In this document: piece after piece, positions 11,001-23,438 of the stretch | Layout of the letters: the number at the start of each line of letters is the position of its first letter | Position numbering within the stretch: position 1 is the first letter of the stretch | NCBI GenBank assembly: GCA_006386115.1 | Contig: VFIW01000030.1 | Span: forward strand, 124,001-188,000 | DNA from: Globisporangium splendens | Lineage: Eukaryota; Oomycota; Peronosporomycetes; Pythiales; Pythiaceae | Reading direction: 5' to 3' | DNA length: 64,000 bases | Position numbers and translations under genes: made by a program | The notes under the pieces: generated by a model | Database searches by the model: none | Seen by the model: only the letters and a program-made list of their open reading frames with translations | Told to the model about the DNA's origin: nothing

Positions 11001-13022
11001 CTCGAGGAAGGCGAGTTTAGTGCGTTCCTCTTCCACGCCGTGTTCCACATGATCGACATCGACCAATCGGGAAAGATCGACGCTGAGGAGATGGAAGACG
11101 CGTTCAAGATGCTCGGGATGCACGATTACGATCAAAAAGAGATCGCAGCAGCGATCGCGACGTACGATATCAGCGGCGACGGCGAGATCGAAGAATCGGA
11201 GTTTGTCGAGTTCATGAAAGACAGCTTGCTGGAGAAAATCAAGCTCCAGATTATTGCGCCGATGCCGCCACCACCTTTGTCGTCCTCACCACCAGGAAAA
11301 GAGGCAAAATTGCAATATGGAGGAAGCAGTAGACAATGTGAGGAAAACGTGTCGGTTGTATTGCTCGATACAGCCACTCACAAGCCGTGGATTGTTCCGG
11401 ACGTCGGCCGTGTCGAGATAGATTTCCTGTATGAGCGTGAGGCATTTGCGTCCAACGAAGAAGCGCATCGGCAGTGCAAAATCTCTCAAGTGGGTATCGA
11501 GCAGCTGATCCGGAACATCACCAAACAGGCAAGCTCGAAAAGCGAGCAAGACGAATTGTTCCACGTCGCGATCCATGATTCCGAGATTCGATTCACGGCC
11601 GCACAGGCGTATCAGGTGCTCGAAGCGTGCGGGTACATGAAACCAGATGAGAAGAAAATCGAGATGATTGCGATGATCTTGTTGCAGATGCTCACGGCAA
11701 AAGAAGCGCAAGTCCTCGTGTCTCGCACGCTCACGATCCAGCAGCGGTGCCGCTTGAAAGCTGAGTTGGGGAGCGCATACTCGGTCATGCTTGGCAACCC
11801 GACCGCGCACTACAGCTTTGATCTCGCGAAGCCAAAGGACCGCATCGCACTCAACAAGATCGCCGAGGTCGCGCAAAGCGAGAAGCTGTTTTCGAAATAC
11901 AAATCCGGTCGCGCTGATACGTCGCAGCACGACAATTGGGAAAATTTTCGCAACGAAGAACTCGATGGACAAAAGATCGTGCTCACAAACGCATTCTTCC
12001 TCGTGCTGCCGCGACATGGAAAGTTGTCGTTTGACTACGTGAGCACGACGCGGCCGAAGCGCGGCACAACATCCATGAGTGCGCGTTGCTTTGACCAATT
12101 GATTCACGAGCTGAACGCAAGTTTGGATACTCGGAGTGGCCGGAAGAAAAATCGCCATGGCATAGAAGGAACCCAGGACAAGGTCGACGACGGCAGTGGG
12201 AGAGATGACGGTGATGACGATGAAGACGAGACCCAAGCGAGATCCGATGAAAATACGCAGAATGAACAGAGAAAGAAGACGAGTCTCATTCAGAAACACT
12301 CCAGTTCCAGCAAACAAACCGAGGTATGGGAGCGCACGCGGTCGTCCGTGTTCAAGCGACGCGGCGCGTGGCAATTCGTGATCTCGAAGACGAGCTCCAA
12401 GTTCGTGCTCATGGAGGCGACGAAGGAGAACATCGGGATGAAACTTGTGCAGATCGAGTCGGCGATCTGCGACCGGTGGCTCTCGTGCGACCAAGCGGCG
12501 CAGATCATCGCGTGCATGCCGACGGCGTTCAATGCGCGGCCCGAGACTGCGCGCATCCTGTTTTCGAGGCTCATCGACGTCAACAATTTCTACCGCATCT
12601 ACGATGCACTCGATTCACAAGAAGACCAGTATATGTGCGCGAAGATGCTTGGATGGCTCAACATTTGCAACCCGATGGTGCCCGAGCGGCGGTACGCGCT
12701 CGACGTCTCAGTCCGCGACGAGCGCGAGATGACCAAGCTGCTCGTGGAGCTCGCGATCACGGAACCGGGCGAGAACTGGATCAACCAGAGCTTCTCCCCG
12801 GCCAAGGGCGAACCTGAGATTCCAGGGTGGAAGCTGCCTGTGCGCTGGGAGAAAGAAGACGACGGCAGCAAAGATGGCAAGGACAGCGGCGGCGTCAACC
12901 GCACAGGCTACTTGGAGATGGAGTACTACTCGGGCCAAGACCGCGGCTGCGCGCCGGTCCCGGCGTTTCGCAAGACGCTGCTGAACCGCACGCTCTGCGG
13001 CACGAAGCAGTACTGCCTGTAG
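8037..13022 (+). CDS. Large leucine-rich repeat / EF-hand protein
   Basis: Proposed exons 8037-8284, 8384-8864 and 9051-13022 give about 1566 residues. The first junction (TGG TAC CG/A AAC) and the acceptor TTTTCAG at 9050 are clear; the donor at 8865 is less certain (an alternative uses GTAGGA at 8975 with an extra upstream intron). Residues about 410-675 are ribonuclease-inhibitor-type LRRs (LVGLDISQNEIG, LVHLDLSWNYL, LEVLDLSYNSIG). Residues about 840-980 hold EF-hands with canonical loops (DRDKSGSIDRKE, DYNRSGYLEEGE, DIDQSGKIDAEE, DISGDGEIEESE), so calcium binding is expected. The C-terminal 500 residues are an unrecognised, apparently folded region split by an acidic, poorly conserved-looking insert (about 1285-1335). 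Function is unknown; a calcium-responsive scaffold is the simplest reading. Confidence 0.85.
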
Positions 13023-16000
13023 ACGAAAGACGCATCGCCACGTGGGTGGTGGTGGTGCGCGTGAATGCGTGAGATCAGCAGAGAGACGGACGAAGATCTT
13101 CAACGACGACGTCAACAGAGTTGGATGAGAACGGGGTGCAGGCGCGGCATAATCAGATTCTCCGTGTGATGGCGTGGAACGATTTCGTCGACGGCGAGGG
13201 CGAAGCGACGACGTTCAACGTGAGCAGTAGGTGATTGGCGGTTTGCACGTCGACGTCGCCCGGACTTGTATTCTTTGGAGAGAACAAGCAGCAAGCGAGA
13301 GAAGAAAGAGGGAACAAGGGAAAAAGCTTCTCTTGTCGTCCACAAGTGCACCTGTTGCACATGCAGATGAGTCCCATCCTCCTCGCTTTCCTTTCGTCTC
13401 CATCTCCCCTCTCGCGCTGGACGACATGAAGACGAAAAACAGAAACGCGAAGAAGGAGAACAAGACGAAAAGGTCGCTTTTCTTTGGTTTCTGCAGACCA
13501 AGCGGAGACCAAATGAGAGCCGCGACGTCAAGTGGAATGCGGGGGACGTGCTCTCTGCCTGATGATGGCCATCATCTGTGCATCAAAGTGTCAAAGGAGG
13601 ATTCTGATGCTACGAGGTGCAAAGAAGCACGAGACGGCGTTGCCTCATCCACGCAACACACAAATCCAACGCTGACAGCCGTGGGATGGACGTTAAACCC
13701 CCACTCCTTTCGTCTGTTCTTCTGTGCAGCACCTGCATGGAATGGCTTCGCTCTTGATGCGCTGCTCTCGGATGAGACCCACTGTGCGTTGGTCGAATGG
13801 AGCGCATCCATCGCACACACACACACACGCCTGGATTTTATGCGGCAGTGTCTGGATGCGGACACTTCGTTAACAGCAGCCGACTGAGGCTCTGGTAAGT
13901 GCTCCTCCAGCTTGGCGTTCTCTCTCGATGAATCAAGCAGCGTCCTACCTGCGACCTCGCTCTTCTGCGATCGTTGTGGTCCAGTCGTCAGTCGGAGGAG
14001 CGTCCGACTGCCGACGGAGAACCACGAGAACAGAGCAGAACAGATGAGCTGTTTCGATATGTCGACAAGGAATCCGAAGCAGTGGAGGAAAGGGCTTTTA
14101 ACGCTGTGTGTCTGAGTGCAGAAAATGCTGCCTGGACAAGGGAGAAAGCGTCGTTGTGGAGGGGGAAAATGATCCCTCCGAGTGCTTGTTTCGTGGCGCA
14201 ACAACAGGGAGCGAGCGAATGCGACGCGCCACTTGATGCATTCTCAGCATGCGGTTCACTGGTGATCGAGAGCGGACGAGGCATGCGCTGCTTGCTTGTC
14301 TTGCAACCCGTTGCAGCCGCGCGCATTTTCTTTTAGCATAGAGACTGCTGCTGCTTTTATGGCATTTCTCTCTCCAAAACGAGTCGGTTTTTCTTTTTCG
14401 CGTTCGTCTACAATGTGGATCTCCTCATATTAGCTCACGTCAATGTTCGCACTATAATAAACTTTAAGCAGGTTTCAAAGATTGCTTTCGAATATCATCA
14501 GTTGATGCGTATGCATTCTGAAAAGGTATAGGCATATCGAAAAGGTTATGCAAGTATCCATTGCGAACGTCATATCGCAGACGCTGCGAGCCATTCGAAT
14601 GCGCCAATGCTCGTGCGTATTACCGAAACTCCACTAGCACCAACGTAATAAATCGCCATCCATGCACGCTGCTTTGCGTGCAAACCACAAGAATGCGCGC
14701 ATTCGTGACATTGCGTGTGGTGCTGCGGCCTGTGGTGGGTGCAGACGCTGTCTCATGTGCATTCCATATCATGTTGCTTATCAGGGCACTGCTGTCGGAT
14801 TGAACGTGAAAGGCGCTGACAGTTGTGTGGCGCATGATGGATGGAAGATCACTGGCGGGCGGTACGCGCTTATGAACGCGTCAAAGAGAGAGATCAAGAA
14901 AGTGTGATACGCATTTACGAGTTAAACGAACTCTCGAGTCTTTTTGCATGCAACTATTTTGTGAAATAAATCCCCAAAAATGACAGCAGCAGCAGAGAGA
15001 GAGTGAGAGAGTGCGACCGACTACAAAGTGAAACGCTTGCAAGAAAACAGCAGCGATCGTCTCTATGACTGGATGTTTTGAGATAAAGAAATCCCGATAA
15101 CGCTGGCGCATTTGGGTATTAAAGCGTCCGCAACCAAATGAATATTACACATACGGACTTCTCCATGTGCAAACAACGTATTGAGAGAGAGAGCAAGTGC
15201 GGTTTGCATGCATTCATATCAGAGCAAGCGCAAATCCTGCAAGAGCCAACATGCAACCCAAATGTACAGAAGGCAACACCCATTCGCTCCCCCATCTCAT
15301 TCGCACACCAAGGCGCAAATGGGCAATTGGCAAAACGATCATGAGCGATTGGCAGTGCCCTCCGTTTGAGCAAACTTTTCACAAACTCACATCTCCATTA
15401 TGGGAAGAATGGGATTAGGCGCGGCATGCCATGCATGCGCATTAAAGTACCGGTACATCTAGTACATAAAGGCAAGCGCATGCGGACAAGTGTTTATCAG
15501 TTCGTAGATTGGCAAACAGCAAATGCTGTGCATTTTCGCTTGTGGTGTGCAGCTTGCGAGTTGTCGCATATCGCTCTGTACATTCTGAAACGCTCGAGTG
15601 ACGTGGAAGGTCCTCGCGTCGACTGGCTGTCAGACAAAGGCGAAACAGCTAACTCGGCAAGCAAGCAAACAAGCAAGCGAACCCCTTGCCCTCGTCCACG
15701 AGAAACTTCGACTTCGACCTGCGAGACTTGATGCATACATCTCCACGCTGCATCCATCATTTGTTGGTTTGCTGGGTTTTAGCAACAGCACGAGTGCGTT
15801 ACGCTTGTTGCTGCGCACGCAACACAAGCTGCAGCACTTGCTGCAAATTCGTCATTTCGTGCGGTCCACAAAGCGAAGTGGAATCGGAGCGAAGTGCGTG
15901 CGGCAAAGAAACACGCGGATTTCCTATAAACGGAAGAAAGGACTCGTGTCAAATCCTCAAAACGGCTTCAACGTGGGTACACTGTCATAAATGCACCAGT

Positions 16001-18121
16001 CGGTGTGCCACGTGCATATCGCAAAGCGCGCTCTAGATGCTGAAGCACCAGCAAAAAGACATCAAGTCAACGCGCAAGCGGACTTGTAGCTTCCCTCTCT
16101 ATTATAGCTGGTCTATCTCGTCGACTGGCCGCTCCCAACCAGTCATTTTGACGTGTGGAGACTTCTTACCGTAAATGTGAAAACTCGCTCATCCTCTTGC
16201 CGCGTCACCTCCGGACTTCATTTTTTGCTTTTTATTTCGAAATGAGTGGCCATCAACAAAACACAAAACAAAAGCTTGCTCGTACTGGTGCGTTGTCAAA
16301 ATATGTGGCGAGTGAGCATTTTTCTGAAGAAGGAAGGATACGCAATGCACATCGAGTGGATCTGTTGGATCTACAGGCAGATTGGACTCATGCTGCAGCA
16401 CGCTCTTGTCGGGCCGACATGAGTACAAAGAAACAAACACGCCGGCATGTCCACTTCAACAGAGAAAAAGATCCACTTGGTGCAACTTCCGAGTCTCGCT
16501 TGCCACTCGCAGCCCCGTGCGAATAAAACCCGTTTAAAAGACGATGATCTCAAGGTCAATTTTATACAGCGCTATAAAAAGTAAATGAGTGTACAATCAT
16601 TAGACTGTTGTTAAACCCAATCTGCTCTTTCTATAATGTGAAGCTGCACATGTGGTGGCGATTCTGAGTGGCATATTTTCTCATGTTCTCTGATTGTGTC
16701 TGTTTGTTTAATGGTGGATTCTGATATAGAATGCAAGTATGAGAACGACTGGCGCTTTTTTGCTGTTGGCACATTGCTGTCAGGCACGCAAGGAGTTGTT
16801 CTTCCATTTGATTCACAAAATGGCACGCTTTTTAGTTTTAGCACGCATATCGAAAATCAGACTACAGTGCGGCGGGTATCAAGTGACACGCGTCGGCTTT
16901 CTCTCTACTGTACACTGCTTCTTCATATTTCATACTGGTATCCAGCATATTCCTGTGTGTCGCAGGGGAGATCGGTCTGCGAATGTTGTCATCTTGACGA
17001 GAAATGGTAAAACTCTCCGATGATGAAAGACTGCAAGAAAAACAACAAGATGATATCAAGTGTTGTTGATACCTTGCAAATCCATAAAGAAGAGAGAGCA
17101 TTTTGATGGTTGTTTTATTATTTTAACTGATACACCACCGAACACCATGGATACAGCCACTCGCCCCGCCACAGCTTTGCTGCTTGCAGATACGCGCGCA
17201 TTTGTGTGCACTCCCACACGCACATACACGGCAGCAACCCCGCATGCATGCATGCAATGCTTGTCGACAAGGCACCAATGCAAAGCACATTGACGACGAC
17301 TTCATCGACTAACCCATGCGGACGAACGTTCTGCTGCAGTGCACCGCGCACACAACACACAAAGCGCAGTTTGAAGTCCCTCGGAGGATGGTTTTTGGTC
17401 GTCGACGCTTGATGAGAATCCGCATGGAGGAGCAATTTTCTTCTCTGCAAATGGCTCCAATTGTGAACTTGTGTGAGAATGACCAAGCGCCTGCGAGACT
17501 TAATTATCGCCACATCCCCCCCCCACACACTTTGCAGGAGGTCGGCTCTTTTCTGGGGGTGGACTCCCTCTTTCCTCGCACTCCCACTCTCTCCCAGTGC
17601 AGCCAACCTCGATGTCGTGGCGCCGCGTCTGTCAATCGCTCTCGCCAACTCATCTGTCTTTCATCGAGTATGTAATTGCAAAGGTCTGCTCACATAGAAT
17701 AACGTCTGACTACTGTCTGATTACAGCCTCGTATACGCAATGTATCGAGAGATAGAGTTTGCAAGTTCCTTGCGCGTCGAGCGTTTTTTGCGCGCCGGCT
17801 TTTCTTCTGGGATAGAGAAAGCACATCAGCGCATTCACTCTGCTCCCCTCTCGCTCCTGCCAGACTGAGTACAGTATGCAGAAAAGGGCCAGTCACATCT
17901 CCCCTCCCTTCCTGCGCTTCCAATGTTCTTCTTTCCGCTTGTTTGCACCAAATTTGCTTTGCAGCATTTGCAGTGTGTTGGCAAGCCTCAGTCTGCAATT
18001 TCCTCTGTCGTGTGCAGCAGCAGCAAGTTGAGCGATTTGCGTGGTGAGTGTGGTGGCGAATATACAAAAACGCGCCAGCAACCACAACATATCGGCAACT
18101 CAGCATCTTCAACAAGCAACA
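13023..18121. other. 5.1-kb region without a supportable gene
   Basis: Only short ORFs occur, with no domain, no consistent GC-rich third position and no splice structure. Two ATG-started frames (about 16242-16526 and 16711-17007) look mildly protein-like but were not accepted. Short CA runs (about 13816-13830) and CAAG-type tandem motifs (about 15658-15680) are present. The left kilobase probably includes the 3' UTR of the LRR/EF-hand gene, the right end the FYVE promoter. Confidence 0.5.
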
Positions 18122-18922
18122 ATGGGTGTGTCTGCATGCGCGTCGCCTCTGTCGATGGCTTCCCCCAACAACAACAATGCCGCGACCAATATGGAGAACA
18201 ACAGCAGCACCAAGCCGCGCTGGGTGCCGGACGCCGCGCGCGACGCGTGCCTCTGCTGCGGCAAGAGCTTCTCCATCTGGACGCGCCGCCGCCACCACTG
18301 CCGCGCGTGCGGCGAGCTCGTGTGCGCCGAGTGCTCGCCGTTCTCGAGCCCGATCCCGGAGCTCGGTTACAAGGATCCCGTGCGCATGTGCAAGGACTGC
18401 AAGCCGACGTCTTCCTGCAGCGCCACGAGCCCAACCATGACGCTCGATGGCTCGTCGTCCGAGTCGTCGGACGGTGAGATGGGCGACCTCGAGGATGAGC
18501 TTGTGTTCCACGCCGTGGACGTGATCGCGTCGCACTCGACGCACAAGCAGTCGCGCCTGCAGTACCAGTACTTCGTGCAGTCGGAAGCCGTGAGCTGGCT
18601 CAACGACGCCGGGGTCATGAAGAACCGCAGCAGCTGCGCCGCGCTGTTCACGCGGCTCGTGGACGAAGGCTACGTGACCATCAAGCAGTGGAGCGGCTCC
18701 AAGCGCACGGCGTTCTACATTTTGAGCGAGGACGTGTGCCTCGAGCAGCGGCTGTCGCACTACGCGAGCACGATGCACGCCGAGACCAACAAGTGCAGCA
18801 ACTGCGCGCAGAGCTTCCTCGAGTCGCTCACGCCGGCGCCGGGCTTCTGCTCCATCGACTGCAAGACGAACGCGCTCATCAGCCAGGCTGACTCGGCGCG
18901 CATCCGCAAGTTTGTCCACTAA
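18122..18922 (+). CDS. FYVE zinc-finger protein with a winged-helix-like C-terminal half
   Basis: A single exon encodes 266 residues. The FYVE domain spans about residues 34-105: WxxD (34-37), CLCC zinc pair (43-46), the PI3P-binding RRRHHCRACG (55-64), and the terminal RMCKDC. FYVE domains bind phosphatidylinositol 3-phosphate on endosomes. After an acidic linker, residues about 160-215 (SEAVSWLNDAGV to KRTAFYILSE) look like a DEP/winged-helix fold, and a CxxC...CxxxC pair near the end may bind another metal. The start is the ATG at 18122; the frame is open upstream but without an ATG. The coding sequence is very GC-rich with C/G at nearly every third position, supporting a real gene. An endosomal adaptor is inferred. 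Confidence 0.9.
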   Translation: MGVSACASPLSMASPNNNNAATNMENNSSTKPRWVPDAARDACLCCGKSFSIWTRRRHHCRACGELVCAECSPFSSPIPELGYKDPVRMCKDCKPTSSCSATSPTMTLDGSSSESSDGEMGDLEDELVFHAVDVIASHSTHKQSRLQYQYFVQSEAVSWLNDAGVMKNRSSCAALFTRLVDEGYVTIKQWSGSKRTAFYILSEDVCLEQRLSHYASTMHAETNKCSNCAQSFLESLTPAPGFCSIDCKTNALISQADSARIRKFVH

Positions 18923-19293
18923 CTGCAGAGACGCGAGAAGAAGACGTATGTGTACCATAGAGATCATCAGTATGTATGTTTCTGTTTATTAAGTATAATT
19001 TAGAGAGTAATATCATCGACGCTGGCGTCCAGCGCGCTTTCCTTTTCCATTGAGCAGCCAAACGTGTTTGATGAGTTTGTTGATAAGCCTGCAGAAGGTC
19101 TAGTTGTTTGTTGTATTGATATGTACGCCACCGCTTTATCTGCTGCTTCATGCGAAAATGGGGCTTAGCAAGCGAAGCCTGTTTGCTTGTATGGAGTGCT
19201 CCATGTCACCTTGTAAATGATATGCAGCTGCTCACGACGCAAGTGTCCACCAAGACAAGGCAAACAGCAAACAACTCGTGTATGATTCTTTCT
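18923..19293. other. tail-to-tail spacer, FYVE gene / protease gene
   Basis: AT-richer sequence between two convergent stop codons; no gene seen. It presumably contains both 3' UTRs. Confidence 0.5.
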
Positions 19294-19788
19294 TTATACA
19301 TTGACGCGGTTAATCTCTTGTGGGAGCTCGCTCTTGACGAGCTTCATCTGGTTGAGCGGCCAGACCACGGCGAGCACGCGCGCGTTGATGAGCGCGAGCG
19401 GCACGGGACCGAACGCGTCGTTGCTGTCGTCGCTGCAGGCTGGGTTGTCGCCCTCGATCCAGCATTTGCCCGCGGGGATGAGCACGCGCCGTCCACTGCG
19501 GTCCGTGATGAGGTCCCCCTCGAGCGCCACGAGCCGCTTGATGAGCAGCTCGCCAGGCACCGACGGCGACGCGAGTACCACGACGTCGCCGCGCGTGAAC
19601 TGGTGGCGCATCTGGACCGAGAACTTGTCGAGCAGCACGCGGTCGCGCACGGCGTTCTCGCGCATGCCGCCGTTGAGCGTCGGCTGCATGGAGCGACCCT
19701 TGACGCTCGCCACGCCCACGACCAGCGAGTTGACGGCCACGCCCACGGGCACCCACAGCGCCACCTTGCCGAGCGTCTGCCACCGCAT
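19294..19788 (-). CDS. Mitochondrial inner membrane protease subunit 2 (IMP2-like signal peptidase)
   Basis: 164 residues, the normal size for IMP subunits (about 150-180). An N-terminal hydrophobic segment (about 7-27) anchors the protein. The catalytic serine lies in GRSMQPTL (Ser33) and the general-base lysine in LLIKRLVALEGD (Lys84), the Ser/Lys dyad of type I signal peptidases (S26). The later WIEGDNP...SNDAFGPV box is also typical. IMP subunits remove intermembrane-space sorting signals from inner-membrane proteins. The start chosen is the first ATG; the frame extends 39 codons upstream without an ATG, so an extra 5' exon is possible. Confidence 0.9.
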   Translation of the reverse strand: MRWQTLGKVALWVPVGVAVNSLVVGVASVKGRSMQPTLNGGMRENAVRDRVLLDKFSVQMRHQFTRGDVVVLASPSVPGELLIKRLVALEGDLITDRSGRRVLIPAGKCWIEGDNPACSDDSNDAFGPVPLALINARVLAVVWPLNQMKLVKSELPQEINRVNV

Positions 19789-20087
19789 TCTCTTGGCTTC
19801 TCGAGCTTTGGCGCGCTTTCTGTTGGATGTGTGTCCTTGGTACCAGAAGGTAGGTGGCACGTTACGAACTGATACTTTGTCTTCTGATGCTTGCTGACAC
19901 ACCAATGTTAAGAACTTGTTAATACAAAAATCAAGATAACAAAAGCATCACGCCATCAGCTTCAAAGCAAGTTCTTAACGAATGGACGTCTGTTATATAA
20001 TGGCGCAACCAACACAGTGATGGGTGTGGGGAATTCATTGGTGTACGCAAATGCAGCGGACGCAAATGTGTGCATGTGTGGAGCCAA

Positions 20088-22465
20088 CTACGTGTTGGTG
20101 ACGCCGCAGCCGTGCATGAACGAATAGAGCGTCGCGAACACGAGAAAGTGCAGCAGCAGAACGTATCCGAACGCGATGTTGCGCGTGATGCGGTGGCCCA
20201 GAAACAGCCGCGCGCTGTTGAGCAGGATCTTGTCGACCGTGTTGAGGTTCGTGTACCGCTGCTGCCGCTCCAGGTTGTTGAACTGCACGAACGGGTTCAT
20301 CTTCTCCTCGTAGAGCGACTTGTACTTGGCCTCCACGTCTCCACCGGCACCTCCATTGCCGTCCTCCAGGTTGCTGAAGTTGTTGTTGTAGCTCGGCGTC
20401 ACGCGGTGGTTGGCTCCGACGCCATTCCGACCATTTTCATTGCGGTAGCTCTGCAGGTAGCGGATCTTGTGGTACAGCTGCATGTTGTCGTTCTCGAGAC
20501 GTGTGACCGACGCCTTGTACGAGTTCGCGAGCTCCTCGAGCTTGCTCTTCTCGCTCTGCAACTCCTTCATGCGTTCCCGGAAGCGGTCGCGTTGGCCGCG
20601 CACGATCTCGAGCATCTTGAAGTCCGACGCGTCGACACCCTCAGCGGCGGCTGTCGAAGGCGTGGTGAGAGCAGAGGCGATGATAGGTCCACCCGAGATA
20701 GACGTCTTGAGCTGGTCCTCCATCGCGTCCAGCAGGATCTCTGTGCCGACGTCAGTGTTGTTTGTGTGGATGCTCTTGCTCTTGCGGCTCTCGAGCGTCG
20801 CCACATGTTCCTCCAGGTTACGCAGCAGCACCGCTTGCTCCTGGATCACGTCGCGCTTCTGCTGGAGCTCGTCTTGGACCTGACTCAGGGCCGCCGTGCG
20901 CTGCTGCACGAGCAACTCACTCTGCTGCAGCGAGTGTGCCAAGCGACGAACGCGCGACACGAGGATCTTCTCCGTCTCGGTCGTCGCGGCGTCCGCAGTG
21001 CTGCTGCTAGCACTGGTCATCGACAACCTCGTATCTGCTTCGTTCTCGTCGTCGTCTTCGTCCACGATGTTGTACTCGAGCTGCTGCAGCACGCGCAGTT
21101 GGTGCAGCACATCGTTGTATTTCTCCAAAGTTGGTCGTGCCGCGAGTTGCATTGTGAGCTCGTCGACTCGGCGGTTTGTCTCTGATAGTGCGGCTTCGTG
21201 GCGTTCACGCTCCTGGAGGACGTGGCCATTCGCATTCCCGACAGCCTCTTTCAGCGCAAACACTTCTTGGCGCAACTTGCGGATCGTCGCGTCCCGTTCT
21301 TCCACAGCAGCATCAACTGAAGCCGAAGACGACGACAAGGCAAGTGGCATACTACTGTTACTGGACAATGCGTCCCCGCCTGCGACGCTCAACAGGTCCT
21401 CGAGTTGTTTCTTGAGCTGTGTGTTCTCCAACTGAAGCGTCTGCGTCACAATCGTGTCCTGCGAGACCATCATCTCCAGCTCGGCGTCCAGCGCGTTCTT
21501 GGCGCGGCCGCTCTGCTGTTTGTACGCAAACAGATCCGATTGCATGGCATCCATGCGGCGGAACGCGTCGCGCAACTCGCTGCGCGAGGTCTCCAGCTGC
21601 CGCTCAAAGTCCACTTTCTGCTGCGCCAACTCGGCAGCCTTGAGCGCGAGCTGCTCGTCCAACTCGCGACACTGCAGCGTCACGCGCTCGTGCACCATGT
21701 TGTCCATGTCCTGCTCGAACTTTGCGACCTGGTCCTCGAGGTTGCGGATCGTGATGTCCTGGTTCTTGAGCGACGCGAACTCCAGCTCGTACTCCTTGAG
21801 CTCGCGCTTGAGGCGCCGGTTCTCGTCCTCGGTCTCCTGGATCTTCATGTCCGCGATCGCCTCGAGCGACGGCACCGGGTCGGGCGCCGCGAAGAGTCCC
21901 TTGTAGAGCATGAAGAACGCGTTCTCCGAGTACTTGGCGCGCTTCGTGAGGTTGTCGATCTCCTCCTGGTACGCACGCAGCAGCCCGCCGATGCCGTGCA
22001 CCTTGTCGCTGTCCGGCAGCTTGCGGAACGCCTTGGTCGTCTCCGCAAGCTTCTTGCGCGAGCGCACGCTGTTGTCCTTCTCCGTCTTCATCGCGTTGCC
22101 CTGCGTGTCGAGCACCAGGCGCTTGCTGTCGAGATCGAACGCCTTCCAGAACTGCAGCACGGGTGTCTGCCAATACCAATCAATACACATACATGCAAGA
22201 TACACATAGTCAACTAATAAGGTCGCGCGCATCACAGTAGACAACATGATGCAATGCATACACGCAAATGTATAGTAAAGCACATGAATGCCATGAAAGG
22301 AAGGTTGAAGAAGACGCACTTGCACACATTTTTCTAGTAGACACGTACAATCGCTTGCCGACTGACGCCGGAGCGCGAACGCGGCGTCGCTGACGCGCCG
22401 GAGCCCACGGCCGCATTCACCGCATTCATAGGAGTCGGACGCGCAGACGCGCTGGGATCCGCCAT
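20088..22465 (-). CDS. CASP family Golgi membrane golgin
   Basis: Exon 1 (22349-22465) and exon 2 (20088-22166) join in phase 0 to 731 residues. The N-terminus has the CASP signature VLQFWKAFDLDSKR. Most of the protein is coiled coil (heptads from about residue 120 to 600, with DENRRLKRELKEYELE and VTRLENDNMQLYHKIRYLQ). The C-terminus has the conserved KYKSLYEEKMNPF segment, then a single membrane span (about 700-722) and a short lumenal tail. CASP (related to the CUX1 splice product and yeast Coy1) is a type IV Golgi membrane protein acting in intra-Golgi vesicle tethering. Length is close to the family norm (about 650-700). The 5' exon is Ala/Ser/Pro-rich. No damage is seen. Confidence 0.93.
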
Positions 22466-22783
22466 CAGGAGAGCTCTTCCTTTGCTCTTCTTGAGGAAGG
22501 ACGAACAAATACGTGTCGCCTCTCCCTACCGTCAAGACCCTTCTACCAAAGCGTCTCTTCCAATTAATGTCTCGTTCAAAGTGTATACTATAATTGGTGT
22601 TGTTAATTCTGAAATCGACTGTATCTTTCTATACTCTGCTCAATCCTAGAGCAGGGTCCTGCATTCTGACGGCTGTTATTCCCTGTGAGAAATGTTGTCA
22701 GCACTGCAAATGACTACCGAGTAGTCTATTTGCATCCCTACTGGTGACATCGAGAGCATTTTTATCCGCACAAGCGCATCATA

Positions 22784-23328
22784 ATGGCAGCCATTGCGAC
22801 GATCACGCGACGCAGCAGCAGCGCATTGCGGCGACCGCTGCGGCACCTGGGAGCGAACAACTCGCCGCGCGCGTTATCCACGCACGTGTCCGTCATCGGT
22901 AGGCTCCATTTGGCTCTACCTACGCGTCTCTGTGTGTGTATATATGGGGGAGACTGACTGATGTCATGGCGCATATGCGATAGGATTGCACTGGAAGACG
23001 GACGAGACGCGTCTGCGCCAAGCGTTTGAAGCGTACGGGACCTTAGAGCAAGGTGCGAAGCGCATGTTGTTGCTGTTAACAGTGAGCGTGCGTATCATTG
23101 ACTGTGCTGTTCTGTGTGCTTTGTGCCATTACAGCGCGCGTGCTGACGCCGGAGCACTCGTCGACGCATCTCTGGGCATCGCTCGTGTACTCGACGTTCG
23201 ACGAAGCGCTGGAGGCCGCGAGCGAGATGAACGGCCAGGAGCTCGACGGCCGCCTGCTGCGCGTGAGCATCGTGGACCCGCCCACTGCTGGCGAAAGTGA
23301 CAACGACGCGTCCGAGCCACGACAATAG
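22784..23328 (+). CDS. Small RRM RNA-binding protein, probably mitochondrial
   Basis: Three exons (22784-22898, 22984-23052, 23135-23328) with phase-1 introns encode 125 residues. Residues 1-32 are rich in Arg, Ser and Ala with no acidic residue (ITRRSSSALRRPLRHLG), an expected mitochondrial presequence. One RNA-recognition motif follows (about 35-112): beta1 VSVIGLHWKT, helix DETRLRQAFEAYG, the degenerate RNP1 strand WASLVYSTFDEALEAA and the terminal NGQELDGRLLRVSIV. Such single-RRM proteins act in organellar RNA processing or editing in other lineages. The stop lies 110 bp from the stop of the convergent TPR gene. Confidence 0.9.
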
Positions 23329-23438
23329 AATGATACAAGCAGCACCAGCCATATCCCATTCGCTTATGAAAATGAAACAAAACAACAATAAGGTCTGGTA
23401 TATTGTGTACATGCGTGCTGACGTGGCTGATGCGTTTT

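Noticed and set aside
11286..12494. A 402-codon minus-strand frame in the LRR/EF-hand gene
   Set aside because: Antisense shadow of an intact gene; His/Leu/Arg-rich without motifs.
13231..13887. 218-codon open frame after the LRR/EF-hand gene
   Set aside because: Starts without ATG, no coding bias, interrupted by CA repeat; likely 3' UTR/intergenic.
16242..16526. 94-codon frame in the gene-poor region
   Set aside because: Low-GC third positions, no domain, no promoter signal.
16711..17007. ATG-started frame with protein-like stretches (ENDWRFFAVGTLL)
   Set aside because: Short, codon use unlike neighbouring genes, no splice partners or domain.
17690..18967. A 425-codon minus-strand open frame covering the FYVE gene
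   Set aside because: Its composition mirrors the FYVE gene codons; no family resemblance.
20070..21185. A 371-codon plus-strand open frame opposite the CASP gene
   Set aside because: It is the complement of a GC-rich coiled-coil gene with Leu/Val/His/Arg-rich composition typical of antisense shadows; CASP homology on the minus strand is clear.
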